Both the position numbers and the translations under genes were made by a program. A DNA stretch of 64,000 nucleotides from contig NZ_CP033068.1 in the NCBI RefSeq assembly GCF_003668995.1, positions 3,968,001 through 4,032,000 of the forward strand. The letters are read 5' to 3'. This DNA is from Flavobacterium sp. 140616W15 (GTDB lineage Bacteria > Bacteroidota > Bacteroidia > Flavobacteriales > Flavobacteriaceae). Positions 10,204-23,300 of the stretch are shown one piece after another. Within the stretch, counting starts at the first letter, position 1. Each line of letters starts with the position of its first letter. Under the pieces are notes generated by a model that saw nothing but the letters and a program-made list of their open reading frames with translations, was not told the origin of the DNA and ran no database searches.

Positions 10204-10233
10204 CAAATATAGAACTTTTAACTTAGTAATAAA
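10204..10233 (-). promoter_or_regulatory. Predicted pgk promoter
   Basis: On the minus strand a perfect -7 element TATATTTG (10211-10204) is preceded, after 18 nt, by TTTA, close to the Bacteroidota -33 TTTG. The predicted transcript would have a leader of about 30 nt before the pgk ATG. Confidence 0.55.
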
Positions 10234-10239
10234 TTTGAT

Positions 10240-10279
10240 AAAAATAAAAAACAACGCTTTCTATAAACGAAAACGTTGT
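10240..10279 (-). terminator. Terminator after sprF
   Basis: On the minus strand the stem ACAACG/CGTTGT (10279-10274 with 10256-10251), extended by further A-T and G-C pairs, is followed by a T-rich run (10250-10240). It separates the gliding cluster from pgk. Confidence 0.65.
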
Positions 10280-10335
10280 AATTCGATAATTATTTTAAAT
10301 AAAACACAAATCTCAAAAAATAGCGAAATTAATTA

Positions 10336-11310
10336 TCAATCGTGAACTGGATTTTGGGTACATGGGCAATTACTAATTGCTTGAAGGAAATCAAATCCTA
10401 TGGTTACGACATGTGTTCCTGAATTATAGGCTCCAATACGGTTAAGCGAAGCTTGGTATGAATATCCAAAATAAAAATCTGATTTCTTGAAACCTGCCAT
10501 TGGACCAACCATTAATGGCTGAAAAAACTGATCGTTCAAGAATCGATAAGAAACTCCTAACCAATAATAATCTTCGTAACGGTTGTATTGTCTGAATTTA
10601 AAGTTGAAATCGGTACTTGAACGTTTATCTCCAGCAAATAATTGGTAATAAACCGATGGTTCAAACTCGATACGATTATTTTCGGCTCCTCTAAAAACAT
10701 AACCTGAATATATTTGATAATTTCGAAGCAAATTAGGCTCTATTCCGTCAAATCTATCTATTTCCTTGTTTAGAATATTACTTGCATTAAAACTTAAATA
10801 AAATGCCTTATTACGGTACAACACTCCTACATCAAAATTATTATTAGAAACGAATCGATTATCGGTAATACTCGGATCCGGTAGTGGATTCTCGTACGTT
10901 GGATTGAACTCGTTTATATTAATTTTAAAATTATTGATGTTATACGAAATACCAAATGATAGGTATTGTTTTGAATAATAATCAAGAATTAAGTGGTGCG
11001 CAAATGATATTTTGGCTCCTGTTTGTCTTGTATAACCATTCTTATCGTTATAAAGTGAGATTCCCACTCCTGAACGATCCAAAATTCTGAAATCAGCATA
11101 AAGCGATTGATTGTCTGGCGCATCCTTAATACCTACCCATTGTGTTAAACCATTGGCACGTATTCTTAAGTTATCACCAATACCTGCAAATGTTGAAGAG
11201 ACTACAAATGGGTTATCGGCTAGGTACTGCGTAAAAACTGGCAAATTTAACTCCTGGCTGTAACCTGATGTTACAGCCATAAGTAGAAATGATATGATAA
11301 TTTTTTTCAT
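10336..11310 (-). CDS. sprF: SprF, PorP/SprF-family outer-membrane protein
   Basis: PorP/SprF family beta-barrel of 324 residues from the chosen start MKKIIISFLLM, which begins a good signal peptide. A start 8 codons upstream (11334) is possible. The family signature LPVFTQYLADNPFVVSSTFAGIGDNLRIRANGLTQW follows directly, then alternating amphipathic strands. In F. johnsoniae SprF is required for secretion of SprB through the type IX system. The position right after sprB (about 40 nt) matches that role. PorP-like partners of large type-B CTD proteins are thought to hold them at the surface. Confidence 0.9.
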   Translation of the reverse strand: MKKIIISFLLMAVTSGYSQELNLPVFTQYLADNPFVVSSTFAGIGDNLRIRANGLTQWVGIKDAPDNQSLYADFRILDRSGVGISLYNDKNGYTRQTGAKISFAHHLILDYYSKQYLSFGISYNINNFKININEFNPTYENPLPDPSITDNRFVSNNNFDVGVLYRNKAFYLSFNASNILNKEIDRFDGIEPNLLRNYQIYSGYVFRGAENNRIEFEPSVYYQLFAGDKRSSTDFNFKFRQYNRYEDYYWLGVSYRFLNDQFFQPLMVGPMAGFKKSDFYFGYSYQASLNRIGAYNSGTHVVTIGFDFLQAISNCPCTQNPVHD

Positions 11311-11351
11311 TGTATTTTTAATTTTAGATAACATAATTACTTTGCTATTTG

Positions 11352-14300
11352 TTATCTGTAAAGAGTGAAATGTCCAACAAACTCTCTGTCATCTTTTTTG
11401 TCATTGAGTTTCAATACGTACCAGTAATCACCAGATGGTAATTCGTTACCGTTGTATCTTCCATCCCATTTTTGCCCCAATCTGTACTTGCAGATTACAC
11501 GTCCGTATCTATCAAAGATATCGAATGTTAAATCTTTGTAATTCACTGTACATCCTGGTGCCCAAGTATCGTTTATGCCATCTCCATTTGGAGTAAAGTG
11601 ATTTGGAATACAAACATCGATGTATTCAAAATATCTTGTTGCTGTAGCTGTACATCCATTTTTATCTGTTACAGTAACGGTATAGGTTCCTGATTTGTAA
11701 ATAATGAATTTATTAACTGATCCATAAGGCTCTCCGTCTAATGTGTATTGGTATTCTCCACCACCACCAGTAGCTGTTGCAACAATTTCATTTAATCCGC
11801 CATCTGCTAATGTTAATGTTAATGGTTGAACATCTTCTATAGTAAATTCTGCTGTAGGTTCTGTACATCCATTTAAGTGTCTTGCTATTACAACGTGTTT
11901 CCCAGGAGCTACATTTGGGAAAACATTACTTGGTTGGAAATCTGCTCCATCAAGTGAGTAATCTACATCCGTAAGTCTTGTATTACTTTCGTGAACTGTA
12001 ATAGTAACAAAATTTGCAGCTACGTTGCTAACACAATCCGTATTAATCACTACCACAGGATCTAACTTAACAGCATTATCCATAATAACCTCAAGATAAG
12101 TTAAACAGCTGGCATCTTTTATATACACCTTATGTTTACCTCCAACAATGTTATTAAAGTCATGTTGTGTTCCAGAAACTGGTTCATAAACTCCATTTTC
12201 TTTATCTAGGCTTACGCTATATGGTGGGGTACCTCCAAAAATTTCAATACTAAAAGCACCATCTGCGACTCCTTCACATATTTGTTGTATAATAGGACCT
12301 ATAACTTTGGCACCTAAAATATTTGGTTGATCTATCGTAATAGTTAATGGTCCGTCTCCTAAACATCCTGCCTCATCCTGAACTATTATTGTATAAGTAC
12401 CAGCCTCTAAACGATCAAATTCAAATTTATCATCAAACTGACCTAAATTAGGTGAAATAGCATACTTAATAACTCCAGTACCTCCACTAGCAGTAATTAC
12501 GATTTTACCATCATTACCACCATTACAACTAACATCCGTTTTTTGATAACTAACAGTTAACTTAGTATTTGGTTCATTAATAGTAATTACCGCAGGAGTG
12601 TCATAGTCACAATCTTCACTGTTTACTCTAACAATATAACTACCTGCTGGTAAATTATCAAAATATCCATCTGTTTGAGCTGGTCTTACTTCTACACCTG
12701 CACCATTTAATAAAGTGTAGATATAATTTCCTAAACCTCCTACCGCTGTAGCATCAATAGCAGCAGATGCTTCACCTTTACAATAAACAAGAGCATTATC
12801 TAAATCTAAAATTAGGGATAATGGTGTTATTGGGTTTACAGTAACATTGTTAGAAATATAACTTACACATTGATTTACATCTCTTACATAATATTGGTGA
12901 TTTCCTATTGCTACCGGGAACGTTGATGAATTTATAAACACACCATCTATAGTTGCAAAAGTTTTATCGGTACTATATTCATATGGTCCCGTTCCTCCTG
13001 TTGCGCTTAATGTAAGTGTGGCTTGAGTCAAACATGTTACTCTGCTTTCTAGAACTAATTCTGGCACAACTTCTGTTGCTTGTGTAATTTCAATTTCGGC
13101 TGTTGTAGCAGAACAATTAATTCCATCAACAATCGTTACAGAATATTTTCCGGCGCTTAATCCCATGAAAACAGGGTCAGTTTGTGCATCTGTAGAAACA
13201 GTTGGAACAACAGAAAGGTTATTCAATATATAAGAGTAATTACTTCCTTCACCACCTGTAACAGCGGTAACTCTAATAATACCATTAGTATCTCCAAAAC
13301 AAGTTAACACATTTGCATCTGCTAATGCTGTAACATTTATTGGTTTTGGTTCATCAAGTTTAATTGTTTTATCTACAATACATCCTTTACTGTCTCTAAC
13401 ACTAACAATATAAGTTCCTTCTGTTAAGCCTGTAAATTCAAACTTATCAGAAAACGCATGGTTAACAGGTCCTGCTAAAGCATACTCATATTCACCTGGC
13501 CACCCACCAGACGCAGTTACAAAAATCTTACCATCATTACCTGGATTACAAGTAATCAAATAAGAAATTGGATTAATTTCTAACTTAGAAGCTGGTTGAG
13601 ATATTGTAAAATTGGTTTCAACATCACATTCAGATGGCCCTTTTAGTTTAGCTATCACTTTATAAGTTCCTGCTAATAAACCTGAAATTGTAACTGTTCC
13701 ATCAACTCTACTATCTCCTGATTTCACAATAGATCCAGTTTCAACATCTATAATATCATACTTAAATTCACCTGCATCATTTGGATCTATATTATCAACT
13801 AACGTTAAATCAACACTTCCATCTGCACTTCCAAAACATTTTACATTTGTTACATTGCTTGATACTAGATCAAATGTGTTAGGATGATTAACGAAGTAAC
13901 TATCTTCTATAACACAACCTGTATCAATATTTTTAACAGAAATCAAATAGCTTCCAACTGGCAAGTTTGTAAAATTTCCATCATTATTATCCTCATAAAA
14001 AACAGTTGTTCCTGTTCCTGTGATAGTGTACACTAAATTTGCTGGTACACCACCAGTAGTTTTAACAGTAACTTTTATATCCTCGTTTTTAACACATGTA
14101 ATAGCTATTTTATCAATAATAATTTTGTCTAAACTAATAAACGGTCTAACATCATCATCAATAGAAGTTCCTGAACATCCATTTTCATCAAAAACTTTAA
14201 CAACATAGTTTCCTCCTAAAAAGTCTGTTTCAATATAAACATTTAAAGGACCATTTTGAACCTCTGCACCATCTCTAAAGAATTGATACGTATACTTACC

Positions 14301-17300
14301 TGAACCACCAGTAACAGTATTGATTGTTACAGAAGCATGATCAGCTATGTTCAATAAAGTACATCCGTAATCTTCAATAACTGGCTTAGAAACAACAATT
14401 ATATCAGGCTCAGCAATTCTAACAAATTCAGCCTTTTTACAACCTCTTCCTGAAATTACAGTTATAGTATAATCACCAGGTTTAAGGTTTTCAAAGAAGT
14501 TTTTATCTTGGGCTGGAAGATTTACATCTCCAATAACTGTACTTCCTTTGGTAGTACCATCCAACTTATATTTATATACTGGATTATCGTTAATCCCTTT
14601 TAGTAATACAATAATTTTTCCATCACTTGCTCCAAAACAAGAAACCTTTTTCGAAGAATCTACATTAAAATCAACTGGAGTTGCTCTAAGAATTTTGAAA
14701 CTAACTACATATGAACATCCAGTAACATCATCAGTAACTTTAATAGTATGATCACCAGAAGAAACATTTTTAAATGTATGCATCGCTCCAGAAAAAAGGA
14801 ATCCGTTATTATCTAAAACATAAGTATAATTTGAAGATCCTCCTAATCCTTTGACAAAAATTTCTCCATCACCTTCGTCACAACTTGGTTCTTTAACTAT
14901 TTTATATTCTAAATTTAATGCAGGTAAAATATCAACCAAAGCTGTTGCTATAGTTTCACAACCATTACCGTCTTTAACAATTACATCATACTTTCCTGGG
15001 TTATCAACCACAAATATACCATCAGAATTAAAACCTCCACCAATACTGTAAGTCAAAGGATTAACCCCAGTAGCAGTAACCACAAATGTATATTTCTTTG
15101 TTACTTCATCAGCACAATGACTGAATGCATTAACAGTTATGTTTGCAGGTTTAAGATCAAGCTCAATTTCTTGTAGTCCATCAACAGGACATCCATTCTT
15201 ATCTACAACATATACTTGCCAAGACATAACTGTACCGTTATTAGTATCTACTTCAAGTACCTTATTATCGAAGAATACTGTAGGTGCTAATGTTCCTACT
15301 GGCACCACTGCATATTTATAATCAGACGTTCCTCCTGTAGCTGTAACAGTTATTAAAGCTGTATCCTTATTACAATTAATCTTTGAAGCTGTACTAGTAA
15401 AGCTAAGAGGGTTAATTGGTTCATCTATCAAGAAATCAACTATTTTATCATTACAACCTGAAATATCATCAGTTACAGTGAAAGTATATCTTCCTTTCGA
15501 TAAACCTGTATAAGTAACAAGATCTCCTACAGGTATTGGTACTAACCCTAATGGATTTGGAACCAATGTATAACTATACTTTGTTGCTGTAATATAATTA
15601 CTTATAGTAAATGATACTGAACCTGTACTGTCACCATTACATAATACATCAGTAAGTGATTGCTCAACTACACTTATCTCTGAGGCTTTTTTAACCTCAA
15701 CAGAGCTAATCTTGTAACATTTAGAAGCATCATCTGTAACTTTTATTTGATATGTATTAGGTAATAAATCAAGGAAAACACCAGTATTATTAGATGGTGC
15801 AACACCAACTGGACTAATGATTTCATATGTATATGCAGTTCCAACTGGTGGACCTGTAACACTAGTAACTGTAACTGTCGACTTTCCGCTAAGCGTATTA
15901 CAATAGATAGGAGTATATTCAATATTCATATCTGTTGGTGGATTATAAACTGGTACAAGTACTTCACCCGGAATTCTACAACCATTTTTGTCTATCACAA
16001 CATATTTAATTGTTTTTGATGAACTAACTGAAATACTATTTTTTATATCAGAAAAACTAACTCCATTATCAAAGCTGTAGCTATATGGTGTTGTACCAAA
16101 TGTTGCATTAAGTGTTACTACTGCATCAACGGGAGCATTTGTAGCACTACATCCAAATGGTGTTACAACTGGAGTTACAACTAATTGACTTGGCTCAACT
16201 ATATTTATTTCTTCAGAATATGTACAATTTTTACTATCCTTTATAAATACTACATATTTCCCTTTAGCTAAAGATGTAAATTCATATTTACCTTTTATAT
16301 CATACAATACACCTCCATCAATACTTACCTGATAAGGACCAACGCCAGCAGCTGGAGTTATAACGAAACTACCATTTGAAATTCCAAAACAAGAGATATC
16401 CTTCTTAGTATAAGTAAAAGTTGGACTTGTTAACGGCGTAACGATTACCGGCACCGAAACAACCTCACAAGTAGCATCATCTTTAACTCTAAATGTATAA
16501 GTACCCGGAGTATTCGTAGTAAAAGGAATTGTTGCTACTGCATACGGCTGATTATCCATAGAAAACTCTATTGGACTATATGTTCCAGTTCCTTGAGTTA
16601 CTATTAAATCAATTTTAGCAATATCACCACAAGTTAAATCCTGTAGTAAATTTGCCTCTAACAATAGTTCCTGTTTTAACTCATATTCATATGTTGTTGC
16701 CGCAATACAACCATAACCATCTCTAATCGAGAAAATGTATTTTGCAGGGGCATTTAATTCAAAAACAGGATTAGGTGTCCATCCGTTTCCAATATTAAAT
16801 TCTGGAGTTCCTGATCCAGGCGCAACTGTTCCTGTAAGGGTCACGCTTATTGGTGCTCCTGTATAACAAATTCCTGTAATCGGATTAATAGTTGGTAATG
16901 GATCTTGAGCTACTGGTACTGGTATTTGTGCTGTACAACCGTTTGCATCTTTAACGTAAGCAATCCAAGTTTTAGTATAATCCAAAATAGCAATAGCATC
17001 ACTTTTATATACTACTGTACCACCAGTTGATACAAAAGCATACTCATAAATTCCTGTTCCTCCTGTTGCTTCTACTGTAACTATACTACCTCTTGTACAA
17101 TTACCATTGATATTGCTTTTTATTGTAATAGCCAATGGCACTAATGGCTCCTTAACTTCAGCCGAAGCCGTTGCTCCACAATTAGTAACACCATCAACAA
17201 TACTTATTGTATATGTGCCTTTACCGAGTTGTATTACTTTTATAACATCATTTCCTGCATTCTTAGTAACCGAAATATTTGCTAATGGAACAGCTGGTGA

Positions 17301-20300
17301 AATATTATAACCGTATGCCCCTTTAAAATTAGCTACTGTAAATGAAACAGATCCGTTATTAACTGCTGGCGCTTCATTACATGCAACATTACTTTCTGTT
17401 TTACCAATAACAGTAATATTAACAACATTTTCAACTTTATACGATTCCTGATATGTACATCCTTTTTCGTCTGTTATCTGGAAAATATAATCTCCTGGTG
17501 TTAAATTTGGAAATGTTGTACTTGTTTGCTTTGGTACTATTACTGGTGATGGTGCAAGTGTTTCATATTCAAAATTTGGTCCCGTACCACCTGTATGACC
17601 AATAATTTCAACTGTTGCTTTTTGTGCACAAGTCACTAAAGCAGTCGTTTTAAAACTTAGAGCCGTTGGTGGAGTTAATTCAGCAATATCTACACCATCA
17701 ACTAATGTAAATTTACATCCATTGGCATCCTTAACCAAAACATCAAATTTGATTCCTGCATAAGACTCAAATTTATTCTCTTCAGAATAACTAGTACCTC
17801 CATTGAAACTGTAATAATATGGTTTTGTACCTCCAGATGCTGTTATAGTAATTACAGCTTTAGTTGGTGCATTTGCAGTTGTACAATTTAATGAAGCAGT
17901 AATTGTAGACAAAGCGGTTAATTCTAACGGCTCATCAATTGTTTCTTTTTTTACTGACGAAAGACATTCTTTTGAGTCTTTGATCATAATGTCATAAGTT
18001 CCTGCAACCAAATTTTTAAATTCATTACTTGTTTGAAAACCACCTCCATTAATACTATACGTAAATGGTCCAACACCTGCTGAAGGTGTAACGGTAATGG
18101 TACCATCATCTGAAGTAATACAAGTTTCATCTGTTGAAGTAGAAGTAAAATCTGGCGTAACTTTGTCTTCAACTACGATACTTCCTAAATTAGTACATGA
18201 ATTATCATCAGTAACTCTAAATTCGTATGTCCCAGGAATTGAAGCAATAACATCAATACTTGGCCCTGCAAAAGGAGCAGAGAAAGTACTGAATGGATCA
18301 TTATTTATACTCAATTCATATCTGAAAGGACCTTTTCCGTCCAATACATTTAATGTAATTACGGCACTTGGAGTTGTAGTACAATCTATCTCCTTTTTAA
18401 TTTCAGGATTTACAGTTAGTTTCTTATATAAAATAATAGATTTTGTGTCTTTACAACCATTTGCATCTTCTAAAATAATATCATGTTTACCTGAATTCAA
18501 TCCCTTTACAGTATATGGTAAACTAATAATAGGGAAAAAGGCACCTCCATCAACACTTAATTTATAAGATCCCATTCCAGCGATTACCTCATTAACTGTA
18601 ATTTCAAAAGCACCTTCGTTAGCACAATTTGTAGCATCTAAACGAATTTCAGGGCTTGGATCTAAAGTAATTATAGTGCTAAGAGCAAAAGTACACCCTC
18701 TACTATCTTTAACAATAATATTCCAATTTAAATCCGTTTTTCCAATACCTGGACTCAATTCTAATACGTTATTACCTGTATTGAAATCAGTAGGTGTTTT
18801 AGGAGCAACTGCTACAGCATACGTATAAGGACCTGTTCCACCAGTAGTCGTTAAAGTAACCTGAGCAGGATTATCACAATTTGCATTTACTCTACCCGTC
18901 ACTGCAGATGTAACTACATTTGTTGGTTGAGAAATTTCAAATGGCATTGAGTTTGAACATTTTGTACCATCAACTTCTGTAACCCTTAAGATATATGAAC
19001 CTGCTGCTAAATTTTGAAAATTTTCAACTAATGGATTACTTACGGCAACAGTTTTTGCAGCAATTGGTAAATTAGTTAATTGATCTAATACCTCTAGAAG
19101 TAGTTGTCCTACACCGCTAGAATAATTTGATACAGTAAAATCAATTCTACCATTTGTTGTTATTGGTGTTGTAAGACAAGTTACATTAGTCGTTTTAACA
19201 TCCGTAAACGCTATAAGAGATATAGCAGGAATAGCAACTTCAACCATAGAAGAACAACCATTATTGTCTACAACCATGAAAACATAAGTTTGTCCAAAGT
19301 TCAAACCTGTAAAACTATAAGTTGTAGCAGAAGTTTTTAGAGAAACACTTGTAGGATCTCCATATATTGAGTAAATATAATCTGGGGCACTAGAGAAAGC
19401 GGGATCCAAAAATAAATCTACAGTTGCCTTAGTTATACAATCACCTCCAATAATAGATGGTGGCAAAAATTTTAAATATGGAATTGTTGATATTCTTTTT
19501 TTACCACTTAAATACTCACACCCTTTTGAATCAACAATACCCACATAATAATCACCAAATTTTAAATCTACTGGAAAATGATAACTTCTTGTATTTGTTG
19601 GTGCAGTTTTATCTAGTACTGTATTTGAACTATTATATAGTGTATAAACAAACGGCGCAACACCCCCTGCAATAGATATAATTTCAAGACTACCAGGAAC
19701 ATCATCTGCATTACAGCTTATGTCATTAATTTTAATTACTGGTACTATTGGAGCTGGATTATTTAATGTAATCTCTCCACTAACCTCACATCCTTTTTTA
19801 TCTCTAATAACATAGTAATAAGTATTTGCTACAAGATTTCCAAAAGTATTGGTATTATAAAAATTAGCACCATTATCAATACTATATTCATAAGCTCCCA
19901 AGCCACCTGTTGCACCTAATTTTATTGAACCATCATTATAACCATTACAAGTTGGGTTTTCAAAACTTGTTACTGCGGTAGGCATGACTACTTGATTTGT
20001 AATAATTACTCCTGTTTCAATAGTACAACCAGTAGGTGTATTTGAATCTTTAATCAGAAACTGATACGAGTCTCCAGTTGTTGTGGTAGCAGAATACGTA
20101 AATTCATTTCCAGTAATATCTGTAAAAGTAGTTCCGTAACCACCTGTACCAATTTTTACCGTATAACTATAGGGTCCTTTTCCTCCAGCTACCTTTACTG
20201 TTATAGTTGCGGCAGTAGGTGTAGAACAAGTTAGATCTTTAGTTAAAATAGCTTCTGCTGTAAGCGCAGGATTAACAATTATAGGGCTTGATATACCTAT

Positions 20301-23300
20301 ACATTTATTAGCATCCTTAACTGTTATTGTATATGTTCCTGCTACTAAATTAAATTTTGGATTTGTTTGAAAATTAGTACCATCAACACTGTATAATAAA
20401 GGTGCTACCCCACTTCCTGACGCTGTCACTTCAAACAATGTTGCTCCAGCCACACATTGTACAACAGTAGCTGTTACAGTAGGAGCATCCTCTTTATCAA
20501 TTTCAATTGTTTTCTTACTAATACAGTTATTACCATCTTTTACATAAACATCCCATCTTAAAATAGTCCCATTTACAGTATTAACTTTTATTGGATTAGC
20601 TCCATAAATTGTAGGTTCAGTTCCGTTTTCTACAACAGCTGCATACGTATAATTTGGCGTACCCCCTGATGGAGTTACAGTAATATTAGAATTATAAGAA
20701 TTACAAAACACTTTTGATCCTACAGCAGTAAGGTCTAAAGCTAGAGGTCGAACAACTTTTAAAGTAGATGAAGCTAAACAACCTGTTTTGTCATCTGTAA
20801 CATTAAAAGTATATAAATCGTTACTTAATCCTGTATAAGTAATTGTTTTACCACCATTACTAATTGTCTCACCAGCAGTAGTAACAAGATTCCCTAAAGA
20901 ATCTTTTAACTCATGAGAATATGTAGTTGTATAGTTTCCTACTGTAAACTTTATTGAACCATTATTGTCATTAAAGCATATAACATCATTAATTTTTTCT
21001 CCAGATACTGTAATTTTCACAACATTATCAACTTTATAAGTTCCTGTTGCAAAACATCCATTTTCATCTGTTACTTTAAATGAATAAGTACCAACACCTA
21101 ATCCTGTAAATTCTCCAGAAGTAGCTCCAGTAACATTACCTATTTCACTTGCTGGAGCAGTAATTTCATAAGATAAGTTTCCAACTCCTGTATTTAAATT
21201 TTTTGTTATAGTAACTGTACTTTTATCTACAAGACAAGTAATAGGTGTTCCTTGAATATCTTTAATTGTTGGAGGATTTAATTTTAATAAAATTCCATTT
21301 CCAGGAACATTACATCCTTTAGCATCCCTAACTACATAAGTATAAGGCTGATCAAAACCTGTGTCATCTAATGTCAATACATTTTTATCAGTATAAGCAC
21401 CATTATTAAAACTATATTCATATGGACCAGTTCCTGTACCTGTAGTAACATTTATGGTCACAGTACCAGCAACTTTATTGTTGACTGTACTACAAGTAAA
21501 TTTAACTTCATCAACTGTAACTTCAAGTGCTGTTGGTGCTGTTAAAGTAATTGTACCATTAGAAGGACAACCTTTTCCATCAATTATTTCGTATGTATAT
21601 TCTCCTGCAGGTAAATTAGGATAAAAAGTTGTTGAAGTGAATACACTTCCATTAAATTTATATAAGTATCCTCCACCAGAACCCCCAGTTGCTTGTAGTT
21701 CTACAGAACCATCGCTTTTACCGAAACATGATGGGTGTTTAAATGTCTTAACACTCACGGTTGGATTTGATATTGATTTTACATCTGCAATAACCGTCTT
21801 CTCACAATTATTTGCATCTGTAATTGTAAAACTATAATTGGCTGCGTTGGCAGCTGTTACTGGCAATATAATTGGTCCATTAGTAATTGTAACTGGTGCG
21901 CTAGGTATCCCTGCACCCTTAGTAACTGTATATTGAAATGGTCCTTTACCTCCAATAATATTAACGGTTATTTTTGCATTAGGGTTAATAGAGCAATCTA
22001 ACTCTTTACTTACTAAAGCCAAAGGTTTTAATTCAGGACTCACTATAATTGCTGCTGGTGCACTAGCTCTACAGCCATTCTTATCCTCAACCGTTACTGT
22101 ATAAGTTCCAGCAGGAACATTAAATATTTTATTTGTTTGAAAACTTACACCATCAATACTATATTTTAAAGGCCCCAATCCTGTACCAGTAGCTGTAATA
22201 GTAAAAACATTTCCTATACCAGTTGCAATACATTGATTGTTTACAACCGCCGAAACAGTAGGTAATTCTTCACTATCTATCACAATTGAAAAATTACCTG
22301 GGCATCCATTTGCATCTTTTACATAGACTATCCAGTTTTTATCAACTCCTAAATTTGTGTCAACAGTTAAAACCTCAGAAGGACCAAAAACAGTTGGAAC
22401 TGGGTCAGTGTTTTTTGCTACAGCATAACTATAATTAAGCGTTCCTCCTGTTACACTCACAGTAATATCTGACTTTCCTTTCTTACAGTTAATTTTAGAA
22501 GCCGTAGCGCCTACAACTATTGCTGCAACAGGTTGTGTTAAATCAAGTGAATATGTAGCTGTACATTTAGTAACCTTATCAGTTACAGTAATTGTATAAG
22601 TACTAGTTGGAAGATTATTTAAATTTATTGTTAAAACAGTAGTATCAGTATTGTTTGCTACCGAAACATTAGCACTGTTTACTACATTATATGAAAATCT
22701 TGTTGTTCCAGAAACAACATATTGTATTTCTCCTTTATCTCCAAAACATTTTATTGGAGAGGTAACAGTACCTGTAACTTTAATAGCTGGACTTGATAAT
22801 ACAGTATAGTCTATAGAAAAATTACATCCGTATTTATCTACAGCTTGAAAAGTATATGGTCCTGGTGTTAATCCTAAAAATTTACCATCACTATTACCTG
22901 CAGAAACAGTAGGTAAGATTATTTTATATTCATAAGGACCAACTCCTCCTACGGCTTTAATTACCACATCGGCTGTATTGGCTGGACAACTCAAACCGCT
23001 ATCAGAAACAATATCAATTCCAGTTAGTAATGCTTGAGGAGCAATAACAACACTTAAAGGTCCTATTTCACAACCATTCTTATCTTTTACATAGGCCTTA
23101 ACTGTACCTGCTACTGATGTTGAATACGTATTAACATTACTATAACTTGTGTTGTTAACAAAACTATACGTATAAGGTGCTCCTGATCCTTTGCTACCTA
23201 CTACAGTTACAACCGCTGGAACAGTATTCGTTCCATTACACCCGATTACAGTTGCACTAATAGACCCTTCAACCAAAATAGGCTCTGTTAATGTAAATGT